A stretch of 49,966 bases of DNA from a virus. Every line of letters begins with the position of its first letter. Positions within the stretch are counted from its first letter, which is position 1. The DNA lies in the IMG/VR virus record IMGVR_UViG_3300002835_000289, positions 1 through 49,966 of that record. One strand, 5' to 3'. The translations under genes and the position numbers were made by a program. Below the pieces are notes generated by a model. It was not told the origin of the DNA, made no database searches, and saw only the letters and a program-made list of their open reading frames with translations. Shown here in pieces: positions 8,905-16,640 of the stretch.

Positions 8905-9438
8905 TTAATTTAAAAAATTATAAACCGATAAAACTTTAGGAATATATAAATGTTGTTTTGCATTTTTAAAACATTCACTTGCAAAAATCCCATCTGCATC
9001 GTATCTGTTTAATATCCATCTTGATTTTATACATTCAATAGATGTTATAAAATTATGGCTATCAATAAAATTTGGTTTAATTTCTATGCCTTCAAGTCTT
9101 AATGAACCATCCTTGTTCGCTTGTTTAAAAGAAATAAAATCTGCATCCTTTTCTTTTATCTCATCCCATAATGTTGGTTGAATAATTGTGTCATCGTCAT
9201 TAAAATAAACATGCCCATCTGTAATTAAATCCAGAGCAAGGTTTCTTTGAGCATTGCCAGATATGCTACCTATCACCTTAACAGAATAAGGTTCACAAAT
9301 ATCAGGAATATTATCCGGGATTGCATCTCCATCAAAAACAACAATCCATCTATAAGCATAAGTAGGTAAATTAATGCTCTCAGCAATTAGATGTAAATTC
9401 TGAGGTCTTGAACAAGGCGTTATAATATTTAAGAACAT
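8905..9438 (-). CDS. GT-A-fold glycosyltransferase-like protein (copy A)
   Basis: 177 residues. N-terminal MFLNIITPCSRPQNL is the opening strand of family-2-like glycosyltransferases, AQRNLALD matches the usual GxxxARN-type region, and YFNDDD gives a metal-binding DxD-like motif near residue 77-79. Short for the family and ends soon after the acceptor region. It is one of four sugar or methyl-transfer genes between the sigma-like factor and the terminase. It could glycosylate virion proteins, modified DNA bases or a host glycan; the sequence does not decide. Confidence 0.75.
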   Translation of the reverse strand: MFLNIITPCSRPQNLHLIAESINLPTYAYRWIVVFDGDAIPDNIPDICEPYSVKVIGSISGNAQRNLALDLITDGHVYFNDDDTIIQPTLWDEIKEKDADFISFKQANKDGSLRLEGIEIKPNFIDSHNFITSIECIKSRWILNRYDADGIFASECFKNAKQHLYIPKVLSVYNFLN

Positions 9439-10079
9439 GGTTTATTATTTCTATGTAACACAAGTAATTTATCATTATCCCAGCCTTTGGAATTTTTTAA
9501 ATTATGGTTTGCAAATATGAATGTTGAAGAAGCAAAATAATCAGATAAATGATCTATTGAATGAACATAATCTGCTTCATTTGCATTTATAAAAATATCC
9601 TCAATTATTAAAATACCTCCCGGCTTTAAATGTTTATAGGCTTCATTTATAAATCTTATTTGATCTTCAAATTCATGGGTTGAATCCTCTATTAATACAT
9701 CAAAATTACTGCCAGAAATAGTTAGTCCTTCATTAATTGAGTGAACATCTTTAACATTCATTTTAATATAAGTACAATCAATATTGTCATTAATTGCTTT
9801 CTCTATTCTTGAAGTAAACCACTCAAACCCGTATAGCTTAGCATTTGGGAAAAAATCCCTCCAGCTAAGCATAGAATTATTATCTAAAATCCCCAACTCC
9901 CCAAGTTTAATATCTTTATACCTCATGTTTGAAAACAAAAGGTTGTAAATAGATGTATAGGCATGTTTATGCAAACCAGCATCAGTATTATAAGGCGATT
10001 TATCCGTTGGGTATTTAACCCCGAGATCACACAATTCAGTTCTTGAATTAGTCGAATCTATTGTTATACTATTAAACAT
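9429..10079 (-). CDS. SAM-dependent methyltransferase, class I (copy A)
   Basis: 216 residues from MFNSITIDSTNS. The segment VGVK-like ELGILDNNSMLSWRDFF, then YGFEW, and FDVLIEDSTHEFEDQ plus LKPGGILIIEDI follow the order of Rossmann-fold methyltransferases of the O-methyltransferase or macrocin type. I chose the ATG at 10079, which overlaps the stop of the upstream gene (ATGTTTAA); an upstream ATG at 10106 would add nine residues that lie over the neighbour's coding end. It probably works with the flanking glycosyltransferases. Confidence 0.72.
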   Translation of the reverse strand: MFNSITIDSTNSRTELCDLGVKYPTDKSPYNTDAGLHKHAYTSIYNLLFSNMRYKDIKLGELGILDNNSMLSWRDFFPNAKLYGFEWFTSRIEKAINDNIDCTYIKMNVKDVHSINEGLTISGSNFDVLIEDSTHEFEDQIRFINEAYKHLKPGGILIIEDIFINANEADYVHSIDHLSDYFASSTFIFANHNLKNSKGWDNDKLLVLHRNNKPCS

Positions 10080-10710
10080 ACCTTGTGCCATAATCCGTAT
10101 GCGCATGCTTGCATTTTAAATCGTAATTATTATAATATTTAAACTCGTTTATCGCATCTATACAAATCAAAGCATCTGGAAATGCTTGTAAATAATCTTC
10201 TTGCCATCTGAAAGGATATTTCTCAATCATACTTCTTTTGTAAATTGTGCAACCGCTTAAAACATGATTGGTGTATTGTATGCCTTTGAGTTTATAATCG
10301 TGAAATCCCTCATAGTATAACGCACCAACCGCCCCAGTATCTAATGGCATTGTTTCAATGTTTTCTAAAAGTATATCTATTGTTCCCTCCGGAATAATCA
10401 CATCACTCTCTACTATTAAAAAGTATTTGTAATTAGACTTTAAAAAAATATCCCGCAAGTACAAAACTGATTCTGCAACTTTTCTGTGAAATTTTGTTTC
10501 TGCAGGATGATCCGGTATGTCCAAATTTATAATGTTGCAATTAATAATATTTTGCAAATCCCTTACATATTGACCGTTATCATTTGTGTTATCAACAACA
10601 TAGATATGATCGGTGCTAATATTTTTTTGCAATGCATTAAAGAATTCAATATCACAATATCGTTTAACTTTGTTTGTGTAAACGGCTACAAATACATTTG
10701 ATTTATCCAT
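10072..10710 (-). CDS. Glycosyltransferase, GT-A type (copy A)
   Basis: 212 residues starting MDKSNVFVAVYTNKVKRYCD. IYVVDNTNDNG, then FLIVESDVIIPEG with an ExD motif near 112-114, fit a GT-A nucleotide-sugar transferase; GAVGALYYEGFHD and the conserved SGCTIYKR segment come later. A longer frame opens at 10746, but copy B lacks that extension, so the start at 10710 is preferred; it overlaps the preceding stop as TAATGG. Member of the glycan module. Confidence 0.7.
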   Translation of the reverse strand: MDKSNVFVAVYTNKVKRYCDIEFFNALQKNISTDHIYVVDNTNDNGQYVRDLQNIINCNIINLDIPDHPAETKFHRKVAESVLYLRDIFLKSNYKYFLIVESDVIIPEGTIDILLENIETMPLDTGAVGALYYEGFHDYKLKGIQYTNHVLSGCTIYKRSMIEKYPFRWQEDYLQAFPDALICIDAINEFKYYNNYDLKCKHAHTDYGTRYV

Positions 10711-11120
10711 TATTTGTCTATTTCTGCAAGTTTTCTCTTTGCCCAAGCAACGCCCTCATCGCCTCCCCAAGCTAACCACATTAAAGCGCCGCAATCTGTT
10801 TTTGGATCACCCTTTGAATTTTCCCTATGCCTTTCAAAACTTGACATTCTGGCGATCGTTTCTCTGCTGATGTTTTCGCCTTTAGCAATCTGGTTTGCCC
10901 TTGTCCAGCCGACTAAAGTTCCGCATCCTTTATCGTTTTCTTTCTTGATATTTAACGCTCTCCTTGCATTTGCTTTGGCCGCCTCTGGGTAATCATTATA
11001 ACTATCAACCATTGAAACTCTAATCGCTGCCCAAACTGACTGCGCTTTTTCCTCTGTGTCAAAGATACATGCACCAGATCCAATCCGATACATTCCATTA
11101 CTGCATTTAATTACTGGCAT
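10710..11120 (-). CDS. Phage protein with GWTRANQ/GGDEG signature (copy A)
   Basis: 136 residues: an N-terminal piece (MPVIKCSNGMYRIGSGACIF), a helical YPEAAKANARRAL segment, then TLVGWTRANQIAKGENISR and LMWLAWGGDEGVAWA. The second half is a domain I recognise in many phage and prophage proteins, sometimes beside or fused to head-morphogenesis proteins, without known function. It lies inside the glycan module and is kept in both copies (43438-43869). Confidence 0.6.
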   Translation of the reverse strand: MPVIKCSNGMYRIGSGACIFDTEEKAQSVWAAIRVSMVDSYNDYPEAAKANARRALNIKKENDKGCGTLVGWTRANQIAKGENISRETIARMSSFERHRENSKGDPKTDCGALMWLAWGGDEGVAWAKRKLAEIDK

Positions 11121-12105
11121 ATAATTTATGATAAATAGCGTAACGCTTTTTATTTACTTCGTGAAGATTAAAATGAAGATTGCAGTAATCATACAGATTA
11201 TTTCCGTATTCAATCCTCGCATCCTGATCAAGAGTTAATAATCGAATCCATTTATACCAATCCTTTTGACTATTCACATAACAGACCGGCATATCTTTAT
11301 ACGGATGCACGTTGCTCACAATAGCTGGATTCTTCTTTGACGCAGTTTCCAAAACCTTTAGATTTGATTTCATTGTATTGAATCTATTATCTACCAACGG
11401 AATTAGACTTATATCGGAATCACAATAAGCTGCCATGTATTCAGTAACCTGATTGTAATTGTAGATTGTCGCATTCAGTTTCAATCCATTTGTGAACGCT
11501 GAAATCATTCCATCCCAAATATGTTTTTCGCCCTCGTTATATCCAGCTATCACAGTCCTGACCGGAAAGTTTATACGCTTCATTGGGTTTTTTAGAATGT
11601 TTATATCCTTGCCATGTGTACCAGAACCCGACCAGAATAACCGCACCAGATCCGAAGGCTTTTTATCTAAAATGAACTGTTCCTTCCCAAAAGGAATTGC
11701 ATTTGGTAATATCTCTACGTTTGGATTAATCTTGTATATCTCAATCGCTAATCTTTCATGAGTGCAAGTGCAGAGATCAGCAATCCTAATATAGTCTATT
11801 ATTTGTTCAGTTACTTTATTGGCTTTGTAGCTTTCATAAAGAATATGCGAAGGATCTAAATGCCAGAAGTCGTCATTGTCAACAACCAATTTAAAACCAT
11901 GCTTTGTTCGCCAAGCATCCATCTGATCAGGCGTTATGTTTTGAAGCATCCGATTCATAACCACGATGTCATAATTGCCCTCAAATGTTTCATCGCTAAT
12001 TGTATCAGTCATCATGCAGTAATCCTTCTGCATATTCACAATCGGCATCATTATCCGATGATAACCAACTCCGCTGGTCTTTGTTGTAATTGCAAGTATT
12101 CTCAT
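11107..12105 (-). CDS. GT-B-type glycosyltransferase (copy A)
   Basis: 332 residues. MRILAITTKTSGVGYHRIMMP is a typical N-terminal donor-independent Rossmann start of GT-B enzymes; VEILPNAIPFG and RLFWSGSGTHGKD mark the linker and C-terminal nucleotide-sugar-binding domain, and SDISLIPLVDN with KSNLKVLE resembles the usual E-containing C-terminal motif. Cytosolic, no signal peptide. Starts 4 bases inside the neighbouring gene and overlaps the next by 14. In copy B (334 residues) the last few residues differ. Confidence 0.82.
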   Translation of the reverse strand: MRILAITTKTSGVGYHRIMMPIVNMQKDYCMMTDTISDETFEGNYDIVVMNRMLQNITPDQMDAWRTKHGFKLVVDNDDFWHLDPSHILYESYKANKVTEQIIDYIRIADLCTCTHERLAIEIYKINPNVEILPNAIPFGKEQFILDKKPSDLVRLFWSGSGTHGKDINILKNPMKRINFPVRTVIAGYNEGEKHIWDGMISAFTNGLKLNATIYNYNQVTEYMAAYCDSDISLIPLVDNRFNTMKSNLKVLETASKKNPAIVSNVHPYKDMPVCYVNSQKDWYKWIRLLTLDQDARIEYGNNLYDYCNLHFNLHEVNKKRYAIYHKLYASN

Positions 12106-12332
12106 TGCTTCTCAAACCATTTATACAATCTCATGATCATATCGTACTTACAATTTCCGCACCAAACAGAAAGGATAAAATGAGGATCCAGATATAATCT
12201 GTAAATATGCTCATACATTTGTAGCACCGACAAATCTAAATTCCTGATATAGCCATTCTTTGCACATTCATAATTGCTTTCATTAGCGATCAGCCAATCC
12301 CGATGCTCTTGTTTTATTTCCATAAACCCCAC
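12102..12332 (-). CDS. Small conserved protein of the glycan module (copy A)
   Basis: 76 residues, aromatic-rich, with NYECAKNGYIRNLDLS and WCGNCKYDMIMRLYKWF. Two Cys close together (CGNC) may bind metal. I do not recognise the family. It is sandwiched with overlaps between a small membrane protein and the GT-B enzyme and is conserved in copy B (44857-45087). Confidence 0.6.
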   Translation of the reverse strand: MGFMEIKQEHRDWLIANESNYECAKNGYIRNLDLSVLQMYEHIYRLYLDPHFILSVWCGNCKYDMIMRLYKWFEKQ

Positions 12333-12553
12333 ATTAATTTTGTTACAATCGGCGCACAGAACCCAGCTATAAAAATCGTGCTTGTAATTTCTTGAATCAA
12401 TTCAGGTGCATAGTAATGTAATGCTGAAAGCCACGCTGCCAGACAACTTCCACAATTGAAAGGCTTGAAATTGATTTTCCATCTAATGTGAAAGTTATGG
12501 ATTTCCGTAAAAAATAGCGATGCACAGATAGCGGTTATAATAGATAAAATCAT
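12314..12553 (-). CDS. Small membrane protein with GSCLAAWLS motif (copy A)
   Basis: 79 residues. Two hydrophobic helices (about 2-18 and 58-76) flank a conserved KPFNCGSCLAAWLSALHYY segment that looks half-buried. Position immediately after the sigma-like factor is conserved in both copies. It could be an accessory inner-membrane protein; a holin role is possible but unsupported, because the endolysin lies elsewhere. Confidence 0.6.
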   Translation of the reverse strand: MILSIITAICASLFFTEIHNFHIRWKINFKPFNCGSCLAAWLSALHYYAPELIQEITSTIFIAGFCAPIVTKLMWGLWK

Positions 12554-13044
12554 TTTTTGATGTTCTTTTTAATCTCGGCTTTAGTCTTATTGATTGATCT
12601 GACAATCGACATATAAGGGATCCCGGTCTTTCGGCTTAACTCTTTCGCATTCTTTTTAAAATCTAAGGCGTATAACTTGAACAGTTCCCGATTATACCAA
12701 TGAAGATTTTGTAAATGTAATTCTATTTTTTGATAAGATTCTTCTGGATCCGATTCAACGCTTTGAACCTCCTGATCATTGTCCAGCAATTCTGTATAGT
12801 TTCTGTAATTCTTAAAAAAATTGCTTCGGTCACTTTTGATCATGTTTAGCATAATCCTGACCATGTAATATTTTAATTCATTCCTTTGGTATAATCCGAT
12901 TAACTTCTCCTCCTCCATTTCACATAGGACCAAAAAAACTTCAGATTTTAAGTCCGCTTGAAGCTCGACTGGCTGCATCTTTTCAAATGCCTCATTGACT
13001 GATTTTGATTCCCAAAATTCAGCTATGATCTTATCCCTGGACAT
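12550..13044 (-). CDS. Sigma-70-like factor, late-gene regulator (copy A)
   Basis: 164 residues. LKSEVFLVLCEMEEEKL and the helix KYYMVRIMLNMIKSDRSNFF resemble sigma region 2; after an acidic linker (DNDQEVQSVESDPEE) the C-terminus NAKELSRKTGIPYMSIVRSINK is a region-4-like helix-turn-helix. It is the first gene behind a conserved promoter and heads the long late operon, so it probably directs RNA polymerase to late genes or reinforces its own operon. Only three residues differ from copy B. Confidence 0.72.
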   Translation of the reverse strand: MSRDKIIAEFWESKSVNEAFEKMQPVELQADLKSEVFLVLCEMEEEKLIGLYQRNELKYYMVRIMLNMIKSDRSNFFKNYRNYTELLDNDQEVQSVESDPEESYQKIELHLQNLHWYNRELFKLYALDFKKNAKELSRKTGIPYMSIVRSINKTKAEIKKNIKK

Positions 13045-13070
13045 TTATTTTTTTCACTGCATTTTCATTG

Positions 13071-13103
13071 CAAAGTTATCCATTTAATCCTCAAAGTTAC
13101 AAA
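13071..13103 (-). promoter_or_regulatory. Promoter of the late operon (copy A)
   Basis: On the minus strand TTTG (13103-13100), 21 bases, TAACTTTG (13078-13071) matches the Bacteroidota promoter consensus. Transcription would start near 13064, giving a leader of about 20 bases before the sigma-like gene. A second TAACTTTG box lies at 13092-13099. The homology between copies A and B ends at the distal TTTG. Confidence 0.65.
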
Positions 13104-13328
13104 TTATTTAAACAACCTAATCAAATGCTGAATATCTTCCATTGTGGACGCGTTAGTTCCTTGCCAATCATCACCTATCTTGATGTCAACTGTGCAATCT
13201 CCATAAACCTCTAATTCAAATAGTTCCTCGTATAATCGGTATTCATTAAATAAAATACCTTCATCTGTGTAAGATACATCTTTGAAGCCCATCTCAAGTA
13301 AGGCTTGTACTGTAATTGGTGTGTTCAT
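13104..13328 (-). CDS. Small hypothetical protein, only in unit A
   Basis: 74 residues, acidic (FKDVSYTDEGILFNEYRLYE), with no motif I recognise. It overlaps the preceding gene by 4 bases. Its 3' end touches the late promoter, and the gene is absent from unit B, where the preceding gene runs straight into the promoter. Confidence 0.6.
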   Translation of the reverse strand: MNTPITVQALLEMGFKDVSYTDEGILFNEYRLYEELFELEVYGDCTVDIKIGDDWQGTNASTMEDIQHLIRLFK

Positions 13329-13519
13329 AGTTTTCTAAGTTTTGTATAGTCTGGATTAAATTCACAATCATTCAAAGTATCTATCCGTTGTTTGATGCAG
13401 CGGATGAATAGGTCGCGGCGATTGTCGGGGATTTTTGCAAGGGTAAAAATCTCTCCAATTTCTAATTTTTCAACTAAATCCCATGCTTTTACTAAATCTT
13501 TGTCTAAAATTAACTCCAT
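13325..13519 (-). CDS. Small protein with RRDLFIRCIKQRIDTL core (unit A)
   Basis: 64 residues; the core RRDLFIRCIKQRIDTLNDCE is identical to the 70-residue protein at 45839-46051 while the N-terminal half is strongly diverged. Helical, basic in the core; a nucleic-acid or replication-protein partner is possible but not shown. One of the few early-region genes shared by both units; it lies next to the repeat cluster. Confidence 0.6.
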   Translation of the reverse strand: MELILDKDLVKAWDLVEKLEIGEIFTLAKIPDNRRDLFIRCIKQRIDTLNDCEFNPDYTKLRKL

Positions 13520-13540
13520 TTTTTATCATTTTTAGGGTTA

Positions 13541-13816
13541 AACCTTACTACTTTTCGCAAAAGGTAGTAAGGTTGAAATTTTAAAAAGTGCCTTTAAACC
13601 TATGTAAAGGCAAAAGGTAGTAGGGTAGTAGGTAGTAAGGTGTAGTTTTATACTTACAAATAATTACATACACTATATACATTATCTGTTTCATATATTA
13701 TATAAAATATAGTTACTACCTTACTACCTTACTACTTTTCAGCCTTTAAGCATATTGAAACCACGATAGTAGGGTTAACGCGAAAAAAATCAACCTTACT
13801 ACCTTACTACCTTAAA
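13541..13816. repeat. Iteron-like CCTTACTAC cluster, candidate replication origin
   Basis: The 292-base gap contains many copies of CCTTACTAC or its complement GTAGTAAGG: 13543-13551, 13559-13574 (inverted, forming a hairpin with the first, loop CGC), 13612-13640 (three overlapping units), 13711-13740 (three units, opposite orientation) and 13791-13811 (two units). A very AT-rich stretch of about 70 bases (13643-13710) lies between the two large opposing blocks. Iterons around an AT-rich core beside the primase gene are typical of a replication origin. The last unit runs up to the primase stop codon. Confidence 0.6.
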
Positions 13817-15812
13817 AAACATCATCTTGGTAGCTATTATTTACTGTTTGGTTGGTATTTACTGTCGCAACTTCCCAAACATATACCGGAATGTTATTTA
13901 TTTTTTTCATTCTCCTTTGGAAACCTAAAGATTTCATCCTTAGTCCAATCATGACTGGAGACAAGGTTACCTGGGATCTAACTTTAATGTAACTCAGTAT
14001 CTCAGTTGATGAAAAGAACTCACTATTTTGTGGACTTGTTGGTAGTTCAAACCACTTTAAAATCATGTCTTCTTCTTGCGATACGGCTTTAAATTCTCCG
14101 GTACTATCATTAAGCAGCTTAATTTCATCGCTTGTTAAATTGTGGTTGTATCCAGAATTATATAAGTGATACATTTCCATAAATAAGGCAGTCTTATCAA
14201 TAGAATTATAAAGCGCATGATCAATACTCAGAACTCTTACTGGCAGAATCCTTCTATTACCAGTAGGATCGCTTAATAAGCCTTCAATGTTAGTTGTACC
14301 GCAAAGCATAGCTAATCGGTTTAAATCGACTGAGACAACGCCATACGGCTCACGTATCGAAAATGTCTGGCTTGATGTCAATCGGTTTAGCATTTTAGCC
14401 TCAGCTTTAGATTTTCCGCCCATTTCATCGTCCATAATGATTAGCTTCTTGGTCATTAGAATATCACTATCCTTTCCCTGATCTAACTTGTCTTCTGCAT
14501 AGTAGGCTTTCAGCTGATCAGGCAGCAAACGCCTAAACCATTCTGTTTTACCGGTGTTTTGACCTCCGACTAATACCAGCACCAAAGGAGAATGTTTTCC
14601 GTTTATTGAAGCCATTAAAGAAGTTAGCCATTTTTTTATAAATAGATCATGATTCTCAGTATCGGTTTGGATTGACTTTATCAGTTTGTCAATACTTCCA
14701 GTTCCTTTAATTTTCATGTTCTTTAATAGAAAATCATGAAACGGATTATAGTCGGTTGTAAACTCTGAGAATATCACGCTTTTTACAAGTTCCTTTGTAG
14801 CCTTTGGAATAAAGGTTTTGCAATTAAGGAATACAGAATTTATATCAATGTCATTAAGCGGAACTGAATCAATCTCAATATTTCTGGAAATTGTATTCCG
14901 TTTCATATTGTAATTTTTACCGATAAAATTCTTCAGCTGGTTTACAATATTATTTTCATCAATCGCCTGGACTTCGATATTTTCCTTTTTAGCAAGGTTG
15001 TAAATAAAATCAATCGGAACTGTTGGATCCTTTTTTGTCCTTAGTAAATGACTGTATTTTTCATCCGCTTTCCTCTGGTTGTACTCTGGGTTTAATTGAC
15101 TAAGCGAGTGAAAATAATCTCGGCCATTTTCGCCAAACTTACCAGCGAGTGCAAATCCAATATTTACCCAGTCCCCATAGTCATTAGTCACATCAATCTT
15201 TTTAGATACAATATTCTTGATTATATCGGAAAACTCTGAATCAACAAAAACATAGCTTTTGTTTTTATCCTTACTTTTTGGATAAGCCTTTACAGATACA
15301 ATTTGCGCTTCCTTGTTGATGTATAAATCCGGATCGTAACTGACAAATCTGGCCCGACTTATATCCTTGCATTTTTCATCAACCTCAATGATATTGTACT
15401 TTTCGTATAGGTACTTGCTGAGATAGTTAAAACTTTCTAAATGCAGTTTAGGATTAATCTTTGCAATGGCACAAAGTCCAGCACCGCCGCAAGAAACAAA
15501 AACCGCGTAGAAATTATTGTCACAACAAATCTGCTCTCTGACATGATTTAGATCTGTAAGTCCATCAATATCTATGGCAATGTAACCAGAGTGTTGTGTC
15601 AATGAATCTGCATTTCGTTCTTTAAATAGTCCGGAAATAGTTACATAGGGCAGTGATTTTTTATTAATATCGGTTTTGTTATTACGATAATTTAAAACCT
15701 GATCCTGCCAAAATCCTTCTTTAACCTTCTCTAAAAAGTCGGAGAATGTAAGGCTCATTCCTTTTTTGGTATGGCTTACATTGTTGAAATAAGAAATAGT
15801 TGGATCTGTCAT
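13812..15812 (-). CDS. VirE/BT4734-type primase-helicase
   Basis: 666 residues. The N-terminal 190 residues form a BT4734-N primase-like domain, with IAIDIDG (Asp81, Asp83) and SRARFVSYD as catalytic-type motifs. A PriCT-2-like segment follows (about 200-270, DYGDWVNIGFAL). The C-terminal VirE helicase domain has Walker A GGQNTGKT (416-423), Walker B LIIMDDE (457-463) and a sensor Asn in LCGTTN. It probably primes and unwinds unit A DNA, perhaps loading at the adjacent repeat cluster. It overlaps the zinc-ribbon gene by 4 bases. Unit B has an unrelated primase-helicase. Confidence 0.9.
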   Translation of the reverse strand: MTDPTISYFNNVSHTKKGMSLTFSDFLEKVKEGFWQDQVLNYRNNKTDINKKSLPYVTISGLFKERNADSLTQHSGYIAIDIDGLTDLNHVREQICCDNNFYAVFVSCGGAGLCAIAKINPKLHLESFNYLSKYLYEKYNIIEVDEKCKDISRARFVSYDPDLYINKEAQIVSVKAYPKSKDKNKSYVFVDSEFSDIIKNIVSKKIDVTNDYGDWVNIGFALAGKFGENGRDYFHSLSQLNPEYNQRKADEKYSHLLRTKKDPTVPIDFIYNLAKKENIEVQAIDENNIVNQLKNFIGKNYNMKRNTISRNIEIDSVPLNDIDINSVFLNCKTFIPKATKELVKSVIFSEFTTDYNPFHDFLLKNMKIKGTGSIDKLIKSIQTDTENHDLFIKKWLTSLMASINGKHSPLVLVLVGGQNTGKTEWFRRLLPDQLKAYYAEDKLDQGKDSDILMTKKLIIMDDEMGGKSKAEAKMLNRLTSSQTFSIREPYGVVSVDLNRLAMLCGTTNIEGLLSDPTGNRRILPVRVLSIDHALYNSIDKTALFMEMYHLYNSGYNHNLTSDEIKLLNDSTGEFKAVSQEEDMILKWFELPTSPQNSEFFSSTEILSYIKVRSQVTLSPVMIGLRMKSLGFQRRMKKINNIPVYVWEVATVNTNQTVNNSYQDDVF

Positions 15813-16084
15813 ACTGTTTTGATATGAGAGTCAATAGCTTGTTTTAATTTTGGCTTAATCCCTGGGGCCTGAGATAACCAAATTAAATACCTAACCTCCT
15901 CATCGCTTGTCATTGATGATAATTCTCGGTCTTTGTATTTCCCGAAATAAAGAGTAATTGGTTTGCCTTGTGGTAAATGCTTTATATAATTTGCGCATCC
16001 ATTGCAATAAGCCGAAATATGCGGCCCGGCTTGGCGTTCAGTAAAGTCATTTACTAATCCGCATTTTTGACATATTATGTCCAT
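15809..16084 (-). CDS. Zinc-ribbon protein with DUF3820-like tail
   Basis: 91 residues from MDIICQKCG. Cys pairs in CQKCG and CNGCAN suggest a zinc ribbon; the second half TLYFGKYKDRELSSM with YLIWLSQAP resembles the FGKYKG...YLxWL pattern of DUF3820 and of exonuclease-associated modules. An in-frame start at 16144 would run through the leader hairpin, so ATG 16084 is chosen. Translationally coupled to the primase (ATGA-type overlap), so a replication accessory is likely. Confidence 0.65.
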   Translation of the reverse strand: MDIICQKCGLVNDFTERQAGPHISAYCNGCANYIKHLPQGKPITLYFGKYKDRELSSMTSDEEVRYLIWLSQAPGIKPKLKQAIDSHIKTV

Positions 16085-16160
16085 AAAAATAAAAAGCCTG
16101 ATAATATAAGGGTTATTATTCAGGCATCTAAATATAAAAATCAACTATAAAAGTCCCTTA
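16085..16160 (-). promoter_or_regulatory. Hairpin leader before the zinc-ribbon and primase genes
   Basis: On the minus strand an inverted repeat (plus-strand 16096-16125, arms GCCTGATAATA and TATTATTCAGGC) is followed by TTTTTATTTTTATG, the ATG being the start of the next gene. It looks like an intrinsic terminator or attenuator. The loop TAAGGG (plus 16107-16112) is complementary to CCCTTA at 16155-16160 upstream. The same layout occurs before the annealing protein at 19418. Confidence 0.5.
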
Positions 16161-16194
16161 ACTCTTTCACAGTTCGTTTAATTCTAATTGCAAT

Positions 16195-16638
16195 TTACAA
16201 ATTATTTATATATTCCTCAAACTTTCTTTTCGCCTGATCAAAGCCTTCCGCAAAGCAAACCGACCAGCCTAAAGTTCTGAGATACTGGTGCATCTCCGCT
16301 TGTTCCTGCACATGCTTTTGTGATGATAGACTGCCATCCTTTAAGAAAGTCCCAGAGTCCAGGCGTTTCATCTCAATCATCAATCCGCAGTAATTGCCAA
16401 CCTTATGATAAATCTGAATATCGGGCCATGCCCTCCAAGGATCAATGATCAGTTTAATGTTTTGCATCTGTGGCGATAGCTTCCCGGCTGACTGAATATC
16501 TGAACGAAAACGAACATCGGGATGTTGCAGCTTTAACCATTTACAAAACGCTAACTGGGCCGACCACTCATGCTGAATCTTTGGCTTGTATGCTTTGTGG
16601 GATTTGTATTGGGATAGGGGATCGGTGTAGTCTATCAT
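16195..16638 (-). CDS. VRR-NUC-like endonuclease
   Basis: 147 residues. FCKWLKLQHPDVRFRSD, WPDIQIYHKVGNYCGLMIEMKR and the following KDGSLSSQKHVQEQAEM give the PD-(D/E)xK pattern (Asp in WPD, Glu and Lys in IEMKR) of VRR-NUC and related phage nucleases. Such enzymes process branched replication intermediates. It is followed by a hairpin and preceded by the methyltransferase with a 2-base gap. Unit B carries a shorter VRR-NUC protein of different sequence. Confidence 0.78.
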   Translation of the reverse strand: MIDYTDPLSQYKSHKAYKPKIQHEWSAQLAFCKWLKLQHPDVRFRSDIQSAGKLSPQMQNIKLIIDPWRAWPDIQIYHKVGNYCGLMIEMKRLDSGTFLKDGSLSSQKHVQEQAEMHQYLRTLGWSVCFAEGFDQAKRKFEEYINNL

Positions 16639-16640
16639 AA

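Noticed and set aside
10711-10746. Upstream extension of the GT-A glycosyltransferase
   Set aside because: Copy B has no such extension and the extra residues overlap the coding end of the neighbour.
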